Position numbers and translations under genes: made by a program. From Coprococcus sp. (GTDB taxonomy: Bacteria; Bacillota; Clostridia; Lachnospirales; Lachnospiraceae): 64,000 nucleotides of DNA. Each line of letters opens with the position of its first letter. Position 1 is the first letter of the stretch. A model generated the notes under the pieces. That model ran no database searches. It was not told where the DNA came from and worked only from the letters and a program-made list of their open reading frames with translations. The stretch covers positions 1-64,000 of the forward strand of contig JAGBHU010000008.1 of assembly GCA_017935345.1 (NCBI GenBank), written 5' to 3'. Below are positions 8,319 to 17,841 of this stretch, piece by piece.

Positions 8319-9429
8319 TTACTCTTTCTTATTGCACCAGCTAAGATAGGCATTCATAAATATGTCGATGCCCCCGTCCAGTACAGCCGTTACATTTCCG
8401 CTTTCCTCGTTCGTTCTGTGGTCCTTTACCATTGTATACGGCTGCATAACATATGACCTTATCTGACTTCCGAAACCATTTTCAAGAATCTCTCCCCGTA
8501 TATCTGATATCTTATCCAGATTCTCCTGCTTTTTGATGAGATACAGCTTTGATTTCAGCATTTGCATTGCCTTGTCCTTGTTCATATGCTGTGAACGCTC
8601 ATTCTGACATTGTACCACGATTCCCGTAGGAAGATGCGTTATTCTTACCGCCGATGAGGTTTTATTGATATGCTGTCCACCCGCACCACTCGACCTGTAT
8701 GTATCGATACGCAAATCATCATCATTGATCTCGATTTCCAAATCTTCCTCAATTTCAGGAATCACATCACAGGAGGCAAAGGATGTCTGCCTTTTTCCTG
8801 CCGCATTAAACGGTGATATCCTGACAAGCCTGTGGACCCCCTTTTCCGATTTCAAATAGCCATAAGCATTTGTTCCGCTTATCTGTATGGTTACGGATTT
8901 GATACCCGCTTCATCACCGTCAAGATAATCAAGCACCTCCGTCTGATACCCCTTCTTATCCGCCCATCTGGTATACATACGGTACAACATGCTGACCCAG
9001 TCGCAGGCCTCCGTTCCGCCTGCACCGGCATGTAACGTAAGCACCGCATTATGATTGTCAAATTCATCCGAAAGTAATAACGCAATTCTGTAATCTTCAA
9101 ATTCAGCGGTAAATGACTCCAGCATCTCGCCAATCTCAGGAACCAACGACTCGTCAGCATCTTCTTCCGCCATAGCAATCAGCGTTTCAATATCCGAATA
9201 ATCCGTTTCAAGTTTTTGATATCCCGATACCGAATCCTCAAGTGCTTTCAACTCTCTTGCTACGTTTCTCGACCTTGTAACATCATCCCAGAAGCCGGGC
9301 TGTTCCATTTCATAGTGCAGCTTTGCAATATTATCAAGCCTTCCGGCTACGTCAAAGTGAATCCCTTACTTCCGTTAATGGCTGCTTATATGTGTTTAAG
9401 GTGTATTGAAACTGTTCTAATTCTATCAC
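8319..9429 (-). CDS. prfB: Peptide chain release factor 2, expressed by programmed +1 frameshift
   Basis: RF2 releases peptides at UGA and UAA. The zero frame starts at GTG 9429, after AGAGGTGA, and reads 25 codons (VIELEQFQYTLNTYKQPLTE...) to an in-frame UGA at 9354-9352. After a +1 slip at CTT-TGA-C, the main frame continues DVAGRLDNIAKLHYEMEQPGFWDD and runs to 8319, giving about 369 residues. The GGQ motif (SGAGGQHINKTSSAV) and the stop-recognition region are intact. Without the slip only a 25-residue peptide is made. This autoregulated arrangement is known for prfB in many bacteria. Confidence 0.95.
9351..9367 (-). promoter_or_regulatory. prfB programmed frameshift site
   Basis: On the minus strand the slip site CTTTGAC (9357-9351) contains the in-frame UGA. 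A Shine-Dalgarno-like AAGGGA lies 4 bases upstream of the CTT codon. In E. coli the element is AGGGGG, 3 bases away. Low RF2 lets the ribosome slip +1, so RF2 controls its own synthesis. Confidence 0.92.
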
Positions 9430-9467
9430 TAACTTTTCACCTCTTTTTTATCACTGTCATGGATAAA

Positions 9468-12041
9468 TTAATCGTTCCGTCCACAACACATCTTATATTT
9501 CTTACCTGAACCACAAGGGCAAAGGTCATTTCTGCCAATCTTCTTTGCTTTTTTCACAGGGCCCTTCGCAACCGTATCATCCTTGTTTGTTCCGGTTACC
9601 TTGTTTACTTCTTCACGCTCAACCTTCTGTTCTATGCGGACTCTGTACAGCATTTTCACTGTATCCTCCTGTATCGCACCTGTCATTGCATTGAACATGT
9701 CATAGCCCGCAAATTTATATTCTACTACAGGGTCTCTCTGTCCTAATGACTGTAGTCCTATTCCCTGCTTTAACTGATCCATGTCATCAAGATGGTCCGT
9801 CCACTTTCTGTCAATTACCTTAAGAAGAATAACCCGCTCAATCTCTCTCATCTGCTCAGGATCAGGGAATTCGCTTTCTTTCTTCTCATAAAGGGCAACA
9901 GCCTCGTCAAACAAACGGGTTTTAAATCCTTCGATATCTTCCTTCTTCTTTTCCTGTTCAGTCATCTCTACCGGATTTTCATATGGAATAATTTTTCTAA
10001 GCATATCATCCAGCTCATTCATATTCCAATCTTCAAAAGCTGTTTCATTGGAACACACCTGACTGACACATGCATTGATATTATCCTTAATCATCTTCAT
10101 AATGACATCACGCATATCCTCGCCATCAAGAACCATACGACGCTCTTTGTAGATAATTTCTCTCTGCTCATTATTGACTCTGTCATATTCAAGCAGATTC
10201 TTTCTAATCGCAAAGTTATTGCTTTCTATCTTCATCTGCGCCTTTTCTACGAAATTGGAGATGGTCTTATGCTGAATTTCTTCTCCTTCAGGTATCTTCA
10301 ACGCATCATAAAGTCCCATAACACGCTCTGAACCAAAGAGTCTCATCAAATCGTCCTCAAGGGAAAGATAAAATTTGGATTCTCCCGGGTCTCCCTGACG
10401 TCCTGAACGTCCTCGAAGCTGGTTATCGATACGTCTGGATTCATGACGCTCCGTACCGATAATACGAAGTCCTCCCAGCTCGGCAACGCCTTCACCCAGC
10501 TTAATATCGGTACCACGACCTGCCATATTGGTGGCAATGGTAACGGCACCCTTCTGTCCCGCATCTGCGACAATCTCAGCCTCCATCTCATGGAACTTTG
10601 CATTCAGCACCTTATGAGGCACCTTCTTTTTACTCAGCAAATGACTTAACTCTTCCGACGCATCAATATTGATTGTACCAACCAGAACCGGCTGACCTTT
10701 TCGATAGCTTTCATTGATCTGCTCAACAATTGCGTTTAACTTCTCTTTTCTTGTTTTGAAAATAGAATCCGGATGGTCTATTCTCTGTACAGGAAGATTT
10801 GTCGGAATCACAACAACGTCCATTCCGTATATTTCTCTGAACTCCTCCTCCTCTGTCTGGGCAGTACCTGTCATACCTGCCTTCTTATCAAACATATTGA
10901 AGAAATTCTGGAATGTAATTGTAGCAAGCGTCTTACTTTCTCTCTTAACCTTTACATTTTCCTTTGCCTCTATCGCCTGATGAAGTCCGTCAGAGAAACG
11001 TCTTCCCGGCATAATACGACCTGTAAATTCATCAACGATAAGAACCTCGTCATCTTTAACTACATAATCTCTGTCTCTGAACATAAGATTGTGTGCTCTG
11101 AGTGCAAGAATGATATTATGCTGAATTTCCAAATTTTCAGGGTCGGATAAATTCTCGATATGGAAGAACTGCTCTACCTCTTTTACACCGTTTGCAGTAA
11201 GCATTACATACTTGTCCTTCTCATTTACAAGGAAATCACCGTCTTCCTCTATATCCGTCCGCATCAACATATCCATTTTGGATATCTCACCATTCCCCTC
11301 GCCGCGCTTCATACGTCTTGCAAGATAATCGCACATCTTATAAAGCTCTGTAGACTTTCCGCTTTGTCCTGAAATAATCAGCGGTGTTCTTGCTTCATCA
11401 ATCAATACGGAGTCGACCTCATCAATAACACAATAATGAAGTCCTCTCAGTACAAGCTTCTCCTTATAGATAACCATGTTATCCCTTAAGTAGTCGAAGC
11501 CCAATTCATTATTTGTAACATATGTTATATCGCATGCGTATGCGTCTCTTCTTTCGTCAGTAGTTGAACTGTTTAAAATAATACCTACCTTAAGTCCAAG
11601 GAATTCATGTACCTGTCCCATCCACTCGGCATCACGCTTTGCCAGATAGTCATTTACCGTAACCACATGAACACCTTTGCCCTCAAGGGCATTTAAGTAT
11701 GCAGGAAGTGTTGAAACAAGCGTCTTTCCTTCACCGGTTCTCATCTCGGCAATTCTACCCTGATGCAATATCATACCGCCGATAAGCTGTACTCTGTAGT
11801 GCTTCATGCCAAGCACTCTTGCTGCAGCTTCTCTTACTACTGCAAATGCTTCTACCAGCAAATCATCAAGTGTCTCGCCATTTGCAAGTCTGTCCTTAAA
11901 CTCCTGCGTTTTCGCTCTCAATTCCTCGTCAGAGAGCTTTTGCATATCTTCATCCAATGCTTCTATTGCATCAATAGTGGAGGAAATCTTTTTTAACTCC
12001 TTCTCACTATGCGTTCCAAATATTTTTTCAAATAAGCCCAT
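9468..12041 (-). CDS. secA: Protein translocase ATPase SecA
   Basis: SecA drives export of unfolded preproteins through SecYEG. The 857-residue protein has the Walker A segment MRTGEGKTL near residues 101-109, the DEAD-like [31 protein letters not shown], and a C-terminal zinc tail [14 protein letters not shown] (SecB- or ribosome-binding motif). The ATG follows AGGAG. It lies between prfB and hpf on the same strand. The window holds two large secreted cell-wall proteins that need this route. Confidence 0.97.
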   Translation of the reverse strand: MGLFEKIFGTHSEKELKKISSTIDAIEALDEDMQKLSDEELRAKTQEFKDRLANGETLDDLLVEAFAVVREAAARVLGMKHYRVQLIGGMILHQGRIAEMRTGEGKTLVSTLPAYLNALEGKGVHVVTVNDYLAKRDAEWMGQVHEFLGLKVGIILNSSTTDERRDAYACDITYVTNNELGFDYLRDNMVIYKEKLVLRGLHYCVIDEVDSVLIDEARTPLIISGQSGKSTELYKMCDYLARRMKRGEGNGEISKMDMLMRTDIEEDGDFLVNEKDKYVMLTANGVKEVEQFFHIENLSDPENLEIQHNIILALRAHNLMFRDRDYVVKDDEVLIVDEFTGRIMPGRRFSDGLHQAIEAKENVKVKRESKTLATITFQNFFNMFDKKAGMTGTAQTEEEEFREIYGMDVVVIPTNLPVQRIDHPDSIFKTRKEKLNAIVEQINESYRKGQPVLVGTINIDASEELSHLLSKKKVPHKVLNAKFHEMEAEIVADAGQKGAVTIATNMAGRGTDIKLGEGVAELGGLRIIGTERHESRRIDNQLRGRSGRQGDPGESKFYLSLEDDLMRLFGSERVMGLYDALKIPEGEEIQHKTISNFVEKAQMKIESNNFAIRKNLLEYDRVNNEQREIIYKERRMVLDGEDMRDVIMKMIKDNINACVSQVCSNETAFEDWNMNELDDMLRKIIPYENPVEMTEQEKKKEDIEGFKTRLFDEAVALYEKKESEFPDPEQMREIERVILLKVIDRKWTDHLDDMDQLKQGIGLQSLGQRDPVVEYKFAGYDMFNAMTGAIQEDTVKMLYRVRIEQKVEREEVNKVTGTNKDDTVAKGPVKKAKKIGRNDLCPCGSGKKYKMCCGRND

Positions 12042-12153
12042 TTATCCACACTCCTACTTATTGTTATTCAGGGTACATTCTAACATTATATCAGTTTTAT
12101 AGCAAGATTTAATTTGTTTTGTTCCCTTTTGTACGGCAGACAAAACAACATAT

Positions 12154-12195
12154 AGCAAAAAACAGGTATTTCATAACATAATGAAATACCTGTTT
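12154..12195 (-). terminator. Rho-independent terminator after hpf
   Basis: A perfect 15-bp inverted repeat (12160-12174 and 12181-12195) with a 6-base loop is followed on the minus strand by TTTTTT. It ends the hpf transcript 20 bases past the stop and separates it from secA. Confidence 0.88.
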
Positions 12196-12215
12196 GTTAC
12201 TGATACAATATATAT

Positions 12216-12743
12216 TTAGAACTCCGGCTCAATCAAACCGTATGTGTTGCCCTTTCTCTTATAAACAACATTCACTTCATCCGTTTCTGCGTTTCTGAAT
12301 ACATAGAAGCTGTGTCCCAACAAATCCATCTGTATACAAGCATCCTCCGGATACATCGGCTTTACGGCAAATCTCTTGCTTCTTACGATTTGAACCTCGT
12401 CATCGTCTTCAATATCCTCATCAATAAACGCATCCCGCAGATATGCCGCATTCTGCTCCTTGTCAATCAGCTTCTTTTTATGTCTTGTAATCTGTCTTTC
12501 AATCACCTCAAGCACAAGGTCTATTGACACATACATATCATCACTAATCTGCTCTGCTCTGATGATATGCCCCTTCATAGGAATCGTCACTTCTATCTTT
12601 TGTCTTTCCTTTTCTACACTAAATGTAACCTGAGCTGCTGTGTCTTCTGCAAAATATTTCTCAAGCTTGGACAGCTTGTCATATACCGCATTCTTTAAAC
12701 CCTCTGTAACTTCAATGTTCTTGCCGCTTATAATGTAATTCAT
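12216..12743 (-). CDS. hpf: Ribosome hibernation promoting factor, long form
   Basis: Long HPF binds the ribosome and dimerises 70S particles into inactive 100S in stationary phase. The N-terminal HPF/YfiA domain (about residues 1-100, MNYIISGKNIEVTEGLKNAVY) is followed by a C-terminal dimerisation domain (VRSKRFAVKPMYPEDACIQMDLLGHSFYVFRN...GLIEPEF). I chose the ATG at 12743, with AAGGAG 9 bases upstream; a TTG nine bases earlier is unlikely. It is a single-gene unit with its own promoter (12790-12817) and terminator. Confidence 0.94.
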   Translation of the reverse strand: MNYIISGKNIEVTEGLKNAVYDKLSKLEKYFAEDTAAQVTFSVEKERQKIEVTIPMKGHIIRAEQISDDMYVSIDLVLEVIERQITRHKKKLIDKEQNAAYLRDAFIDEDIEDDDEVQIVRSKRFAVKPMYPEDACIQMDLLGHSFYVFRNAETDEVNVVYKRKGNTYGLIEPEF

Positions 12744-12789
12744 GATGCCCAACTCCTTCTTTTTTGGGATAACCCAAATTGATATTACA

Positions 12790-12817
12790 ATTATATCATA
12801 CCAGGCATATTTTTCAA
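12790..12817 (-). promoter_or_regulatory. Promoter of hpf
   Basis: On the minus strand TTGAAA (12817-12812) and TATAAT (12795-12790) are separated by 16 bases, about 45 bases before the hpf start. This looks like a housekeeping sigma-A promoter. I see no sigma-B-like site. Confidence 0.7.
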
Positions 12818-12912
12818 TACATTTTGTACAAAAGGTCTGTGAATTCTGTCGTTTCTTTATATATTTTCACCTACAGGACCTATTCTCTGCATCTTCTTCC
12901 GAATGCATGGCA

Positions 12913-12947
12913 AACAGAAAGAAGGCAGTATCTGTAAGATACTGCCT
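12913..12947 (-). terminator. Terminator after the NlpC/P60 gene
   Basis: An 11-bp perfect stem (AGGCAGTATCT / AGATACTGCCT, 3-base loop) is followed on the minus strand by TCTTTCTGTTT. It lies about 20 bases after the stop at 12966. Confidence 0.8.
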
Positions 12948-12965
12948 GTCCCAATTCTTTCTATA

Positions 12966-14291
12966 CTATTGTCCTAATATACGAACAGCCTTGCAAGGTG
13001 TTCTGTAATTATAATTCGATGTCTTAATTCCTGATTCAGGTGTGCTGGCATGTACAATCATTCCGTTGCCTACATAAATGGCAACATGCTCAATACTATA
13101 GCTGCCATAGAAAAGCAAATCTCCCGGTTCAAGCTCTGATGTGCTTACTTCCGTACCATAACCTGACTGCATTCCTGCTGAATGAGGCAATGAGTATCCA
13201 AACTCAGCATATACCGCCATAACAAATCCTGAACAATCTGCTCCGTTTGTAAGACTTGAACCACCATATACATATGGATTACCAACATACTGTAATGCAA
13301 AGTTTGCAAGGTCTACACCTGTTGAACCACTGGATGGTACATTTGCCGGCTCCTCGGTTGTAGGAGCTTCTGTCGGTGCCTCCGTTGGCGCTTCGGTAGG
13401 AGCTTCTGTCGGTGCCTCCGTCGGTGTCTCCGGTTCATACTGCGGCTCCGTTGGTTCTTCATTCTCAGTCTGCTGCTGTGCTTCTGCCTCCTGACGAAGT
13501 CTCTCTTCTTCTTCTGCGGCTTCCTCTGCTGCTTTGATAGCTTCTGCTTCTTCTACGGAAACTGCATTATTAACTGAAAATGTCACATCAACATAATCAG
13601 CACTTACATATCCATAAGTTTCTGCATCTATTGCGATTCCTACCCAGCCTGTTACCGTGTCAACAACTACATAGCTTTCTCCTTCTGCAATCATTGTAAC
13701 ACAATCAGCTTCTGCATCTGCCATTGAACGAACATTTAAAGAATCCGCCATTACCGTAGCAATCTTCGCGCAATGCTCTTCTGCATATGCACCTGCATCA
13801 TCTCCATATACAAGAAATTCATTCTTTATGTATCCTTTGCAGGAACCGGACTCAACCTGTGTCCATTCCTTACCCTTCTCAATAACCGAAGCAATTCCGT
13901 TTACAGGAAGCGTTCCGACTATCTCAGATGTTTCATCTGCTTCTGTTCTGATATTTACTGAATCCGTTACCGTTGTTAAGCATTTATCCTGAAACTGTGG
14001 ATACTTACAGGTCTCTTCTTCCTTTGCATCCGCCTTTTTGTTCTTTTTCTTGGAAGATTTCTTCTTTGTAACCTTCGTCGTTTCTTCCTTCTTATTATCG
14101 GCAAGATTTTCATTCAGCTTATCTGTTTCCATCTGTACCGACTCAACGTATCTATCCAATGCAGATGATATTCCGATAGAAGAATCATCATACACTTCAT
14201 CAGCTTTCAAATTCGTAAAAGTAAGAGCTGCCCCTGTAATAAGTCCTACTGTAAGCAATGCAACTGCTGCCTTTTTTGACCTCTTATACAT
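12966..14291 (-). CDS. Secreted SH3 and NlpC/P60 cell-wall endopeptidase
   Basis: This is a probable peptidoglycan endopeptidase that cuts cross-bridge or stem peptides. Residues 1-30 form a signal or anchor segment (KKAAVALLTVGLITGAALTF). A Lys-rich stretch (about 70-95) precedes two SH3-like repeats (TVTDSVNIRTEADETSEIVG near 105 and VMADSLNVRSMADAEADCV near 183). A coiled Glu/Ala segment and a PTEAP tandem repeat linker (about residues 285-315) follow. The C-terminal NlpC/P60 domain has the catalytic Cys in NGADCSGFVMAVY, then HSAGMQSG and HVAIYVGNGMIVH. A consensus promoter overlaps the pyk terminator upstream. Confidence 0.9.
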   Translation of the reverse strand: MYKRSKKAAVALLTVGLITGAALTFTNLKADEVYDDSSIGISSALDRYVESVQMETDKLNENLADNKKEETTKVTKKKSSKKKNKKADAKEEETCKYPQFQDKCLTTVTDSVNIRTEADETSEIVGTLPVNGIASVIEKGKEWTQVESGSCKGYIKNEFLVYGDDAGAYAEEHCAKIATVMADSLNVRSMADAEADCVTMIAEGESYVVVDTVTGWVGIAIDAETYGYVSADYVDVTFSVNNAVSVEEAEAIKAAEEAAEEEERLRQEAEAQQQTENEEPTEPQYEPETPTEAPTEAPTEAPTEAPTEAPTTEEPANVPSSGSTGVDLANFALQYVGNPYVYGGSSLTNGADCSGFVMAVYAEFGYSLPHSAGMQSGYGTEVSTSELEPGDLLFYGSYSIEHVAIYVGNGMIVHASTPESGIKTSNYNYRTPCKAVRILGQ

Positions 14292-14331
14292 GATTACCTC
14301 CTGTAAAATATATCAATTTTTCGATTGATTT

Positions 14332-14348
14332 ATTACGAAATTGTTACA
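14332..14348 (-). promoter_or_regulatory. Possible WalR-like box upstream of the NlpC/P60 gene
   Basis: On the minus strand TGTAAC-AATTT-CGTAAT resembles the WalR consensus TGTWAH-N5-TGTWAH with one mismatch. WalR controls autolysin genes in Firmicutes. It lies just downstream of the -10 box, which would suit repression. A single partial match can occur by chance. Confidence 0.35.
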
Positions 14349-14358
14349 TTTCATGTGT

Positions 14359-14387
14359 ATTATAGCAACAAGATGCCCCTTTGTCAA
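14359..14387 (-). promoter_or_regulatory. Consensus promoter of the NlpC/P60 gene
   Basis: TTGACA (14387-14382), 17 bases and TATAAT (14364-14359) with an extended TGC match the sigma-A consensus perfectly on the minus strand. The -35 box and half of the spacer lie inside the pyk terminator hairpin (14373-14400). Confidence 0.85.
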
Positions 14388-14400
14388 CACAAAGGGGCAT
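14373..14400 (-). terminator. Hairpin terminator after pyk
   Basis: A perfect 12-bp stem (ATGCCCCTTTGT / ACAAAGGGGCAT) with a 4-base loop lies 48 bases after the pyk stop. On the minus strand the following U-rich run is short (CTTGTTGC), while the plus strand has TGTTTTT. It also contains the -35 box of the next gene. Confidence 0.7.
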
Positions 14401-14447
14401 TGTTTTTACTTACTTTTTTGAAGTTAATCATTTTTTAATATTTATAA

Positions 14448-16187
14448 CTACTGGGCAATTACTACTCCATCCTCGCCGTTTACGGTAACGATTGAACCTG
14501 ATTTCAATATCTGTGTTGCATTTGCCGCTCCTAAAATAACAGGGATATCCCTGCTCAGTCCAACAATAGCGGCATGCGAGTTTCCTCCGTCTTTTTCACA
14601 TATGATTGCAGCAGCAGTCTTAAGCTGTTCCATAATATGATTGCTGGTCTCTTTCATTACAACAATATCGCCAGGCTTGTAGTCCCTGATAAGCTCTTCT
14701 TCCGTATCGCAAACGCAAAGCGGTGCACATGCAGAACGTTCATTGATAGAATTGCCTTTTAACAGAATATGTCCGACAACATGAACCTTTATCAGATTTG
14801 TCGTACCTGTTATTCCAAGCGGCACACCTGCTGTTATAACCGTTACCTCACCATTTTTAACAAACCCTGCTGCCTTTGCTGCATCTACGGAGTGTTCAAA
14901 TAAATCATCTGTATTTGTTTCCTCTGCAATAACAAGCGGGTGAACACCCCATGACAGATTCAGCTGTCTTGAAACCTTTTCAATAGGAGTACATCCTATA
15001 ATAGGACAATTCGGTCTGTATTTTGAAATCATACGGGCTGTCTTTCCTGATTTCGTAACAGTTACGATTGCCGCGGCATTTAAATCAATTGCCGTCGTAC
15101 AGGTTGCATGTGATATCGCACTTGTGATATCAGGATTTTCAATACTTTCCCTGTTGTAAAATCTCTTTGTATAATCGATGTCCTGTTCTGCTCTTTCGGC
15201 TATCTTTATCATCGTATGAAGTGCCTCTACAGGATATTTTCCTGCAGCAGTTTCACCTGACAGCATAATCGCACTTGTTCCGTCATAGATAGCATTTGCA
15301 ACATCGGTAGCCTCAGCTCTTGTCGGTCTTGGATTCTTCATCATGGAATCCAGCATCTGTGTTGCGGTAATAACCTGCTTGTCAGCATTATATACCTTCT
15401 TAATAATCATCTTCTGTATGACAGGTACATCCTCAAGCGGAATTTCCACACCCATATCTCCACGCGCCACCATAATTCCGTCTGACACGCGGATAATCTC
15501 GTCGATATTCTCCACGCCCTGCATATTCTCTATCTTTGAAATAATATTAATATTGTCACAGCCATGCTCATCCAGCACTTTTCTAATCTCAAGTACATCA
15601 TCGGCAGTTCTTACAAATGAAGCTGCAATAAAATCAAAATCATTCTCTATTCCAAATATAATATCTGCTCTGTCAGCTTCGCTGATATATGGCATCGTCA
15701 GATTTACCCTTGGAACATTCACGCCTTTGTGATTGGAAACAGGTCCGCCGTTTTCTACACGGCAAATGATATCCTTATCCGTAATTTCTTCTATAACCAT
15801 ATTGATAAGGCCATCATCAATCAATATGATATTCCCTACTTTTACATCATGAATCAGATTTTTATAGGTAATGGAAACTCTTTTTTCATTACCCATGACA
15901 TCTTCTGTTGTCAAGATAAATTTCTGTCCGGCTTTCAGCTCAACCTTGCCATATTCAAAATCACAAACTCTTATTTCAGGGCCCTTTGTATCCAGCAGCG
16001 TCGCAACGGGAAGCCCCAGTTCTTTTCTGAATCTTTCAACTCTTTCCTTGTTCCGTTTGTGCTGTGCATGATCGCCATGAGAGAAATTGAATCTGGCTAC
16101 ATTCATTCCCTCAAGCATCAATTTTTTTAAAACCTCATCATCATCTGTAGATGGCCCCAGTGTACATATAATTTTTGTTTTTCTCAT
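14448..16187 (-). CDS. pyk: Pyruvate kinase with C-terminal PEP-utiliser domain
   Basis: Pyruvate kinase makes ATP and pyruvate from PEP and ADP in glycolysis. The 579 residues begin MRKTKIICTLGPSTDD. The barrel has FNFSHGDHAQH, the catalytic Lys region IISKIENMQGVENIDEI and MVARGDMGVEIP, with MLDSMMKNPRPTRAE following. From about residue 485 an extra domain (GDIVVMKETSNHIMEQLKTA...GGNSHAAIVGLSRDIPVILG) resembles the mobile PEP-utiliser domain, seen in Bacillus-type enzymes but without kinase function of its own. It is the last gene of a run with a membrane protein and a zinc-ribbon protein. Confidence 0.96.
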   Translation of the reverse strand: MRKTKIICTLGPSTDDDEVLKKLMLEGMNVARFNFSHGDHAQHKRNKERVERFRKELGLPVATLLDTKGPEIRVCDFEYGKVELKAGQKFILTTEDVMGNEKRVSITYKNLIHDVKVGNIILIDDGLINMVIEEITDKDIICRVENGGPVSNHKGVNVPRVNLTMPYISEADRADIIFGIENDFDFIAASFVRTADDVLEIRKVLDEHGCDNINIISKIENMQGVENIDEIIRVSDGIMVARGDMGVEIPLEDVPVIQKMIIKKVYNADKQVITATQMLDSMMKNPRPTRAEATDVANAIYDGTSAIMLSGETAAGKYPVEALHTMIKIAERAEQDIDYTKRFYNRESIENPDITSAISHATCTTAIDLNAAAIVTVTKSGKTARMISKYRPNCPIIGCTPIEKVSRQLNLSWGVHPLVIAEETNTDDLFEHSVDAAKAAGFVKNGEVTVITAGVPLGITGTTNLIKVHVVGHILLKGNSINERSACAPLCVCDTEEELIRDYKPGDIVVMKETSNHIMEQLKTAAAIICEKDGGNSHAAIVGLSRDIPVILGAANATQILKSGSIVTVNGEDGVVIAQ

Positions 16188-16204
16188 AATTCCTCCAAGA
16201 TAGT

Positions 16205-17224
16205 TTATTCTGTCATATTATTTTGATTATTTTGCGGCAAACTATTCGCCTGATGATTCATTTCAGACTGTTGTCCGCCATAATTCACATTATTTTCAGT
16301 ATACATATTTCCGTTATACCTGTTTATATTGTTTTCGTACATTGCATTTGGAATATTGCCCGCAGGTGAAAAGCCACCATTTGAATGATTTGCAGGATGA
16401 TTCTTGCCAAATTGACGAATAGCAAGCATAAGGTAAACCAATATAATAACAAAGCCTGTGGTCCACATAACCGTTCCCATTCCATATACAAGGTAAGCAT
16501 TGGCAAGCTTCTTAAGCATATACCAGATTGCTCTTATATAGACAGATGCCTTAAACAAATCTCCATATGATATCTTAACGCCAAACGCACTTGCCAAAAG
16601 CGCACCGATTGCGCCCCAAATTGCACAGCATATCAGGAATCCCACAAACGAGGCAACTGCACAGAACAAATAGATGATTACGATAACAGGTGTGTCAAAC
16701 TTGTCAATTAAATCAATGACAGACTGCTTACTGAATATCGCCTTTTTATCTACGGACCGGAGATAATTGAACATATCGCTCCACTGAATTTTCTGGAAAT
16801 CATCATCACTGTATAAAACAACTTCCTGACTTACTGCGATAACAATTGTATTATAATGCTTCTCGTCTATCAGTTCGTTTAATTCATCTTCATCTACTAC
16901 TTTTTTATTGGTATTGACACATATATAACTCCGTCCTACGTCGTCAACCCACTCGTATTTCTCTTCACAGTAAAATCCGTCTGCATCGATTCGAAAATCC
17001 GCAATCCGGCTTTCCAATTCACGTGCCAGTTTACCGTTTCCAAACAAATGATTGTACGGCAGAAACACAGTCAAAAACGGGGTTAAAAATGCAAATATCA
17101 GTGCAATAATGACAGCCGAACCGCCGGAGCCGTATACCCCGTTTTTTATATACTCTTCCGGCTTTACAAGTCCGGTAAACATTCCCCCGATATTTGCAAA
17201 AAAGCCTCTTTTTTTATACTCCAT
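16205..17224 (-). CDS. Membrane protein of unknown function, DUF1189-like
   Basis: The 339-residue protein starts with a cytoplasmic GFFANIGGMFTGLVKPEEYIK segment, then a hydrophobic stretch (about 35-58), a large extracytoplasmic region (about 60-175, with EEKYEWVDDVGRSYICVNTNKKVVDEDE), and three to four further membrane segments (about 178-290). The tail is rich in Asn and Gln (NGGFSPAGNIPNAMYENNINRYNGN). The architecture recalls DUF1189 membrane proteins, a tentative match from memory. It lies 17 bases before pyk and 20 bases after a zinc-ribbon gene, and is probably cotranscribed with both. Confidence 0.6.
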   Translation of the reverse strand: MEYKKRGFFANIGGMFTGLVKPEEYIKNGVYGSGGSAVIIALIFAFLTPFLTVFLPYNHLFGNGKLARELESRIADFRIDADGFYCEEKYEWVDDVGRSYICVNTNKKVVDEDELNELIDEKHYNTIVIAVSQEVVLYSDDDFQKIQWSDMFNYLRSVDKKAIFSKQSVIDLIDKFDTPVIVIIYLFCAVASFVGFLICCAIWGAIGALLASAFGVKISYGDLFKASVYIRAIWYMLKKLANAYLVYGMGTVMWTTGFVIILVYLMLAIRQFGKNHPANHSNGGFSPAGNIPNAMYENNINRYNGNMYTENNVNYGGQQSEMNHQANSLPQNNQNNMTE

Positions 17225-17244
17225 GTTATACCTCCCCTTATATC

Positions 17245-17511
17245 CTATTTAATAAAAAGCTCCGTACCACAATACGTACAGAATCTGGAGCCGGTAGCAT
17301 TTGCCCCGCAATTCGGACATTCTGCCGACATATTGGATGCATCATGAGCATCCTGATTATATGATTGCCGTGCGTTTTGCAAACCGCCTATTCGCGGTCT
17401 TGGTAGTGGTGGCGGCGGCATAAATCCTCCAGGCCTTCTCGGTCTTCCTGCACCCAAGCCTCCTCTTTCTCCATGCCTTGGGCCTCTTGGTCCTAATGGT
17501 CTTGGTGGCAT
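17245..17511 (-). CDS. Small Pro/Arg/Gly-rich zinc-ribbon protein
   Basis: An 88-residue protein starts at ATG 17511, after GGGGG 9 bases upstream. The first half is very rich in Pro, Gly and Arg (PPRPLGPRGPRHGERGG). The end is a zinc ribbon, CPNCGANATGSRFCTYCG. A longer frame reaches 17598 and would add a hydrophobic segment (FCILLVPILIFNVIMGLIIVL), but a TATAAT box lies in it and no ribosome site precedes it. The basic arm and ribbon suggest binding of nucleic acid or of the membrane protein next door; the function is unknown. Confidence 0.6.
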   Translation of the reverse strand: MPPRPLGPRGPRHGERGGLGAGRPRRPGGFMPPPPLPRPRIGGLQNARQSYNQDAHDASNMSAECPNCGANATGSRFCTYCGTELFIK

Positions 17512-17545
17512 ATCTATCGCCCCCTTCAATACAATAATTAAACCC

Positions 17546-17551
17546 ATTATA
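17546..17551 (-). promoter_or_regulatory. Possible -10 box upstream of the zinc-ribbon-pyk run
   Basis: TATAAT lies on the minus strand 34 bases before the chosen start of the zinc-ribbon gene. The -35 region (GTGCCA) at 17 bases is poor, so the promoter is weak or activator-dependent. Confidence 0.4.
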
Positions 17552-17674
17552 ACATTGAATATTAAAATTGGCACTAATAATATGCAAAAATTATGCAAAT
17601 ATCCGGTAAGTCTTTCATGCCGTTTTAATTTTTACAATTTCCTTAATTTTCTTGGTCTTTTAGCGCTCATTTTG

Positions 17675-17703
17675 TTGACTTTTCTGTTAAAAATACTTAT
17701 TAT
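17675..17703 (+). promoter_or_regulatory. Promoter of the GH25 lysozyme gene
   Basis: TTGACT (17675-17680), 17 bases, then TATTAT (17698-17703). The 5' leader would be about 130 bases. The remaining intergenic DNA is A+T-rich; I see no other clear element. Confidence 0.65.
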
Positions 17704-17841
17704 GTTAACTGTATGTATAAACTGCAATACATTTTAAATAGGTAATTATTGATTCGTCGTTTCATGTAATCAATTTCCATAAATTGCAGTCTACAGATAA
17801 GGTAGTTTATAAACGATTAATATATTCATTTGGAGGATTGT

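Noticed and set aside
13369-13436. Possible CRISPR-like or satellite repeat in the NlpC gene.
   Set aside because: It is a 12-base unit coding for PTEAP repeats, in frame with the protein, with no spacers.
17245-17598. Longer start for the zinc-ribbon gene, adding a hydrophobic N-terminus.
   Set aside because: A TATAAT box lies within it and the ATG 17511 has a strong ribosome site, so the shorter form is preferred.
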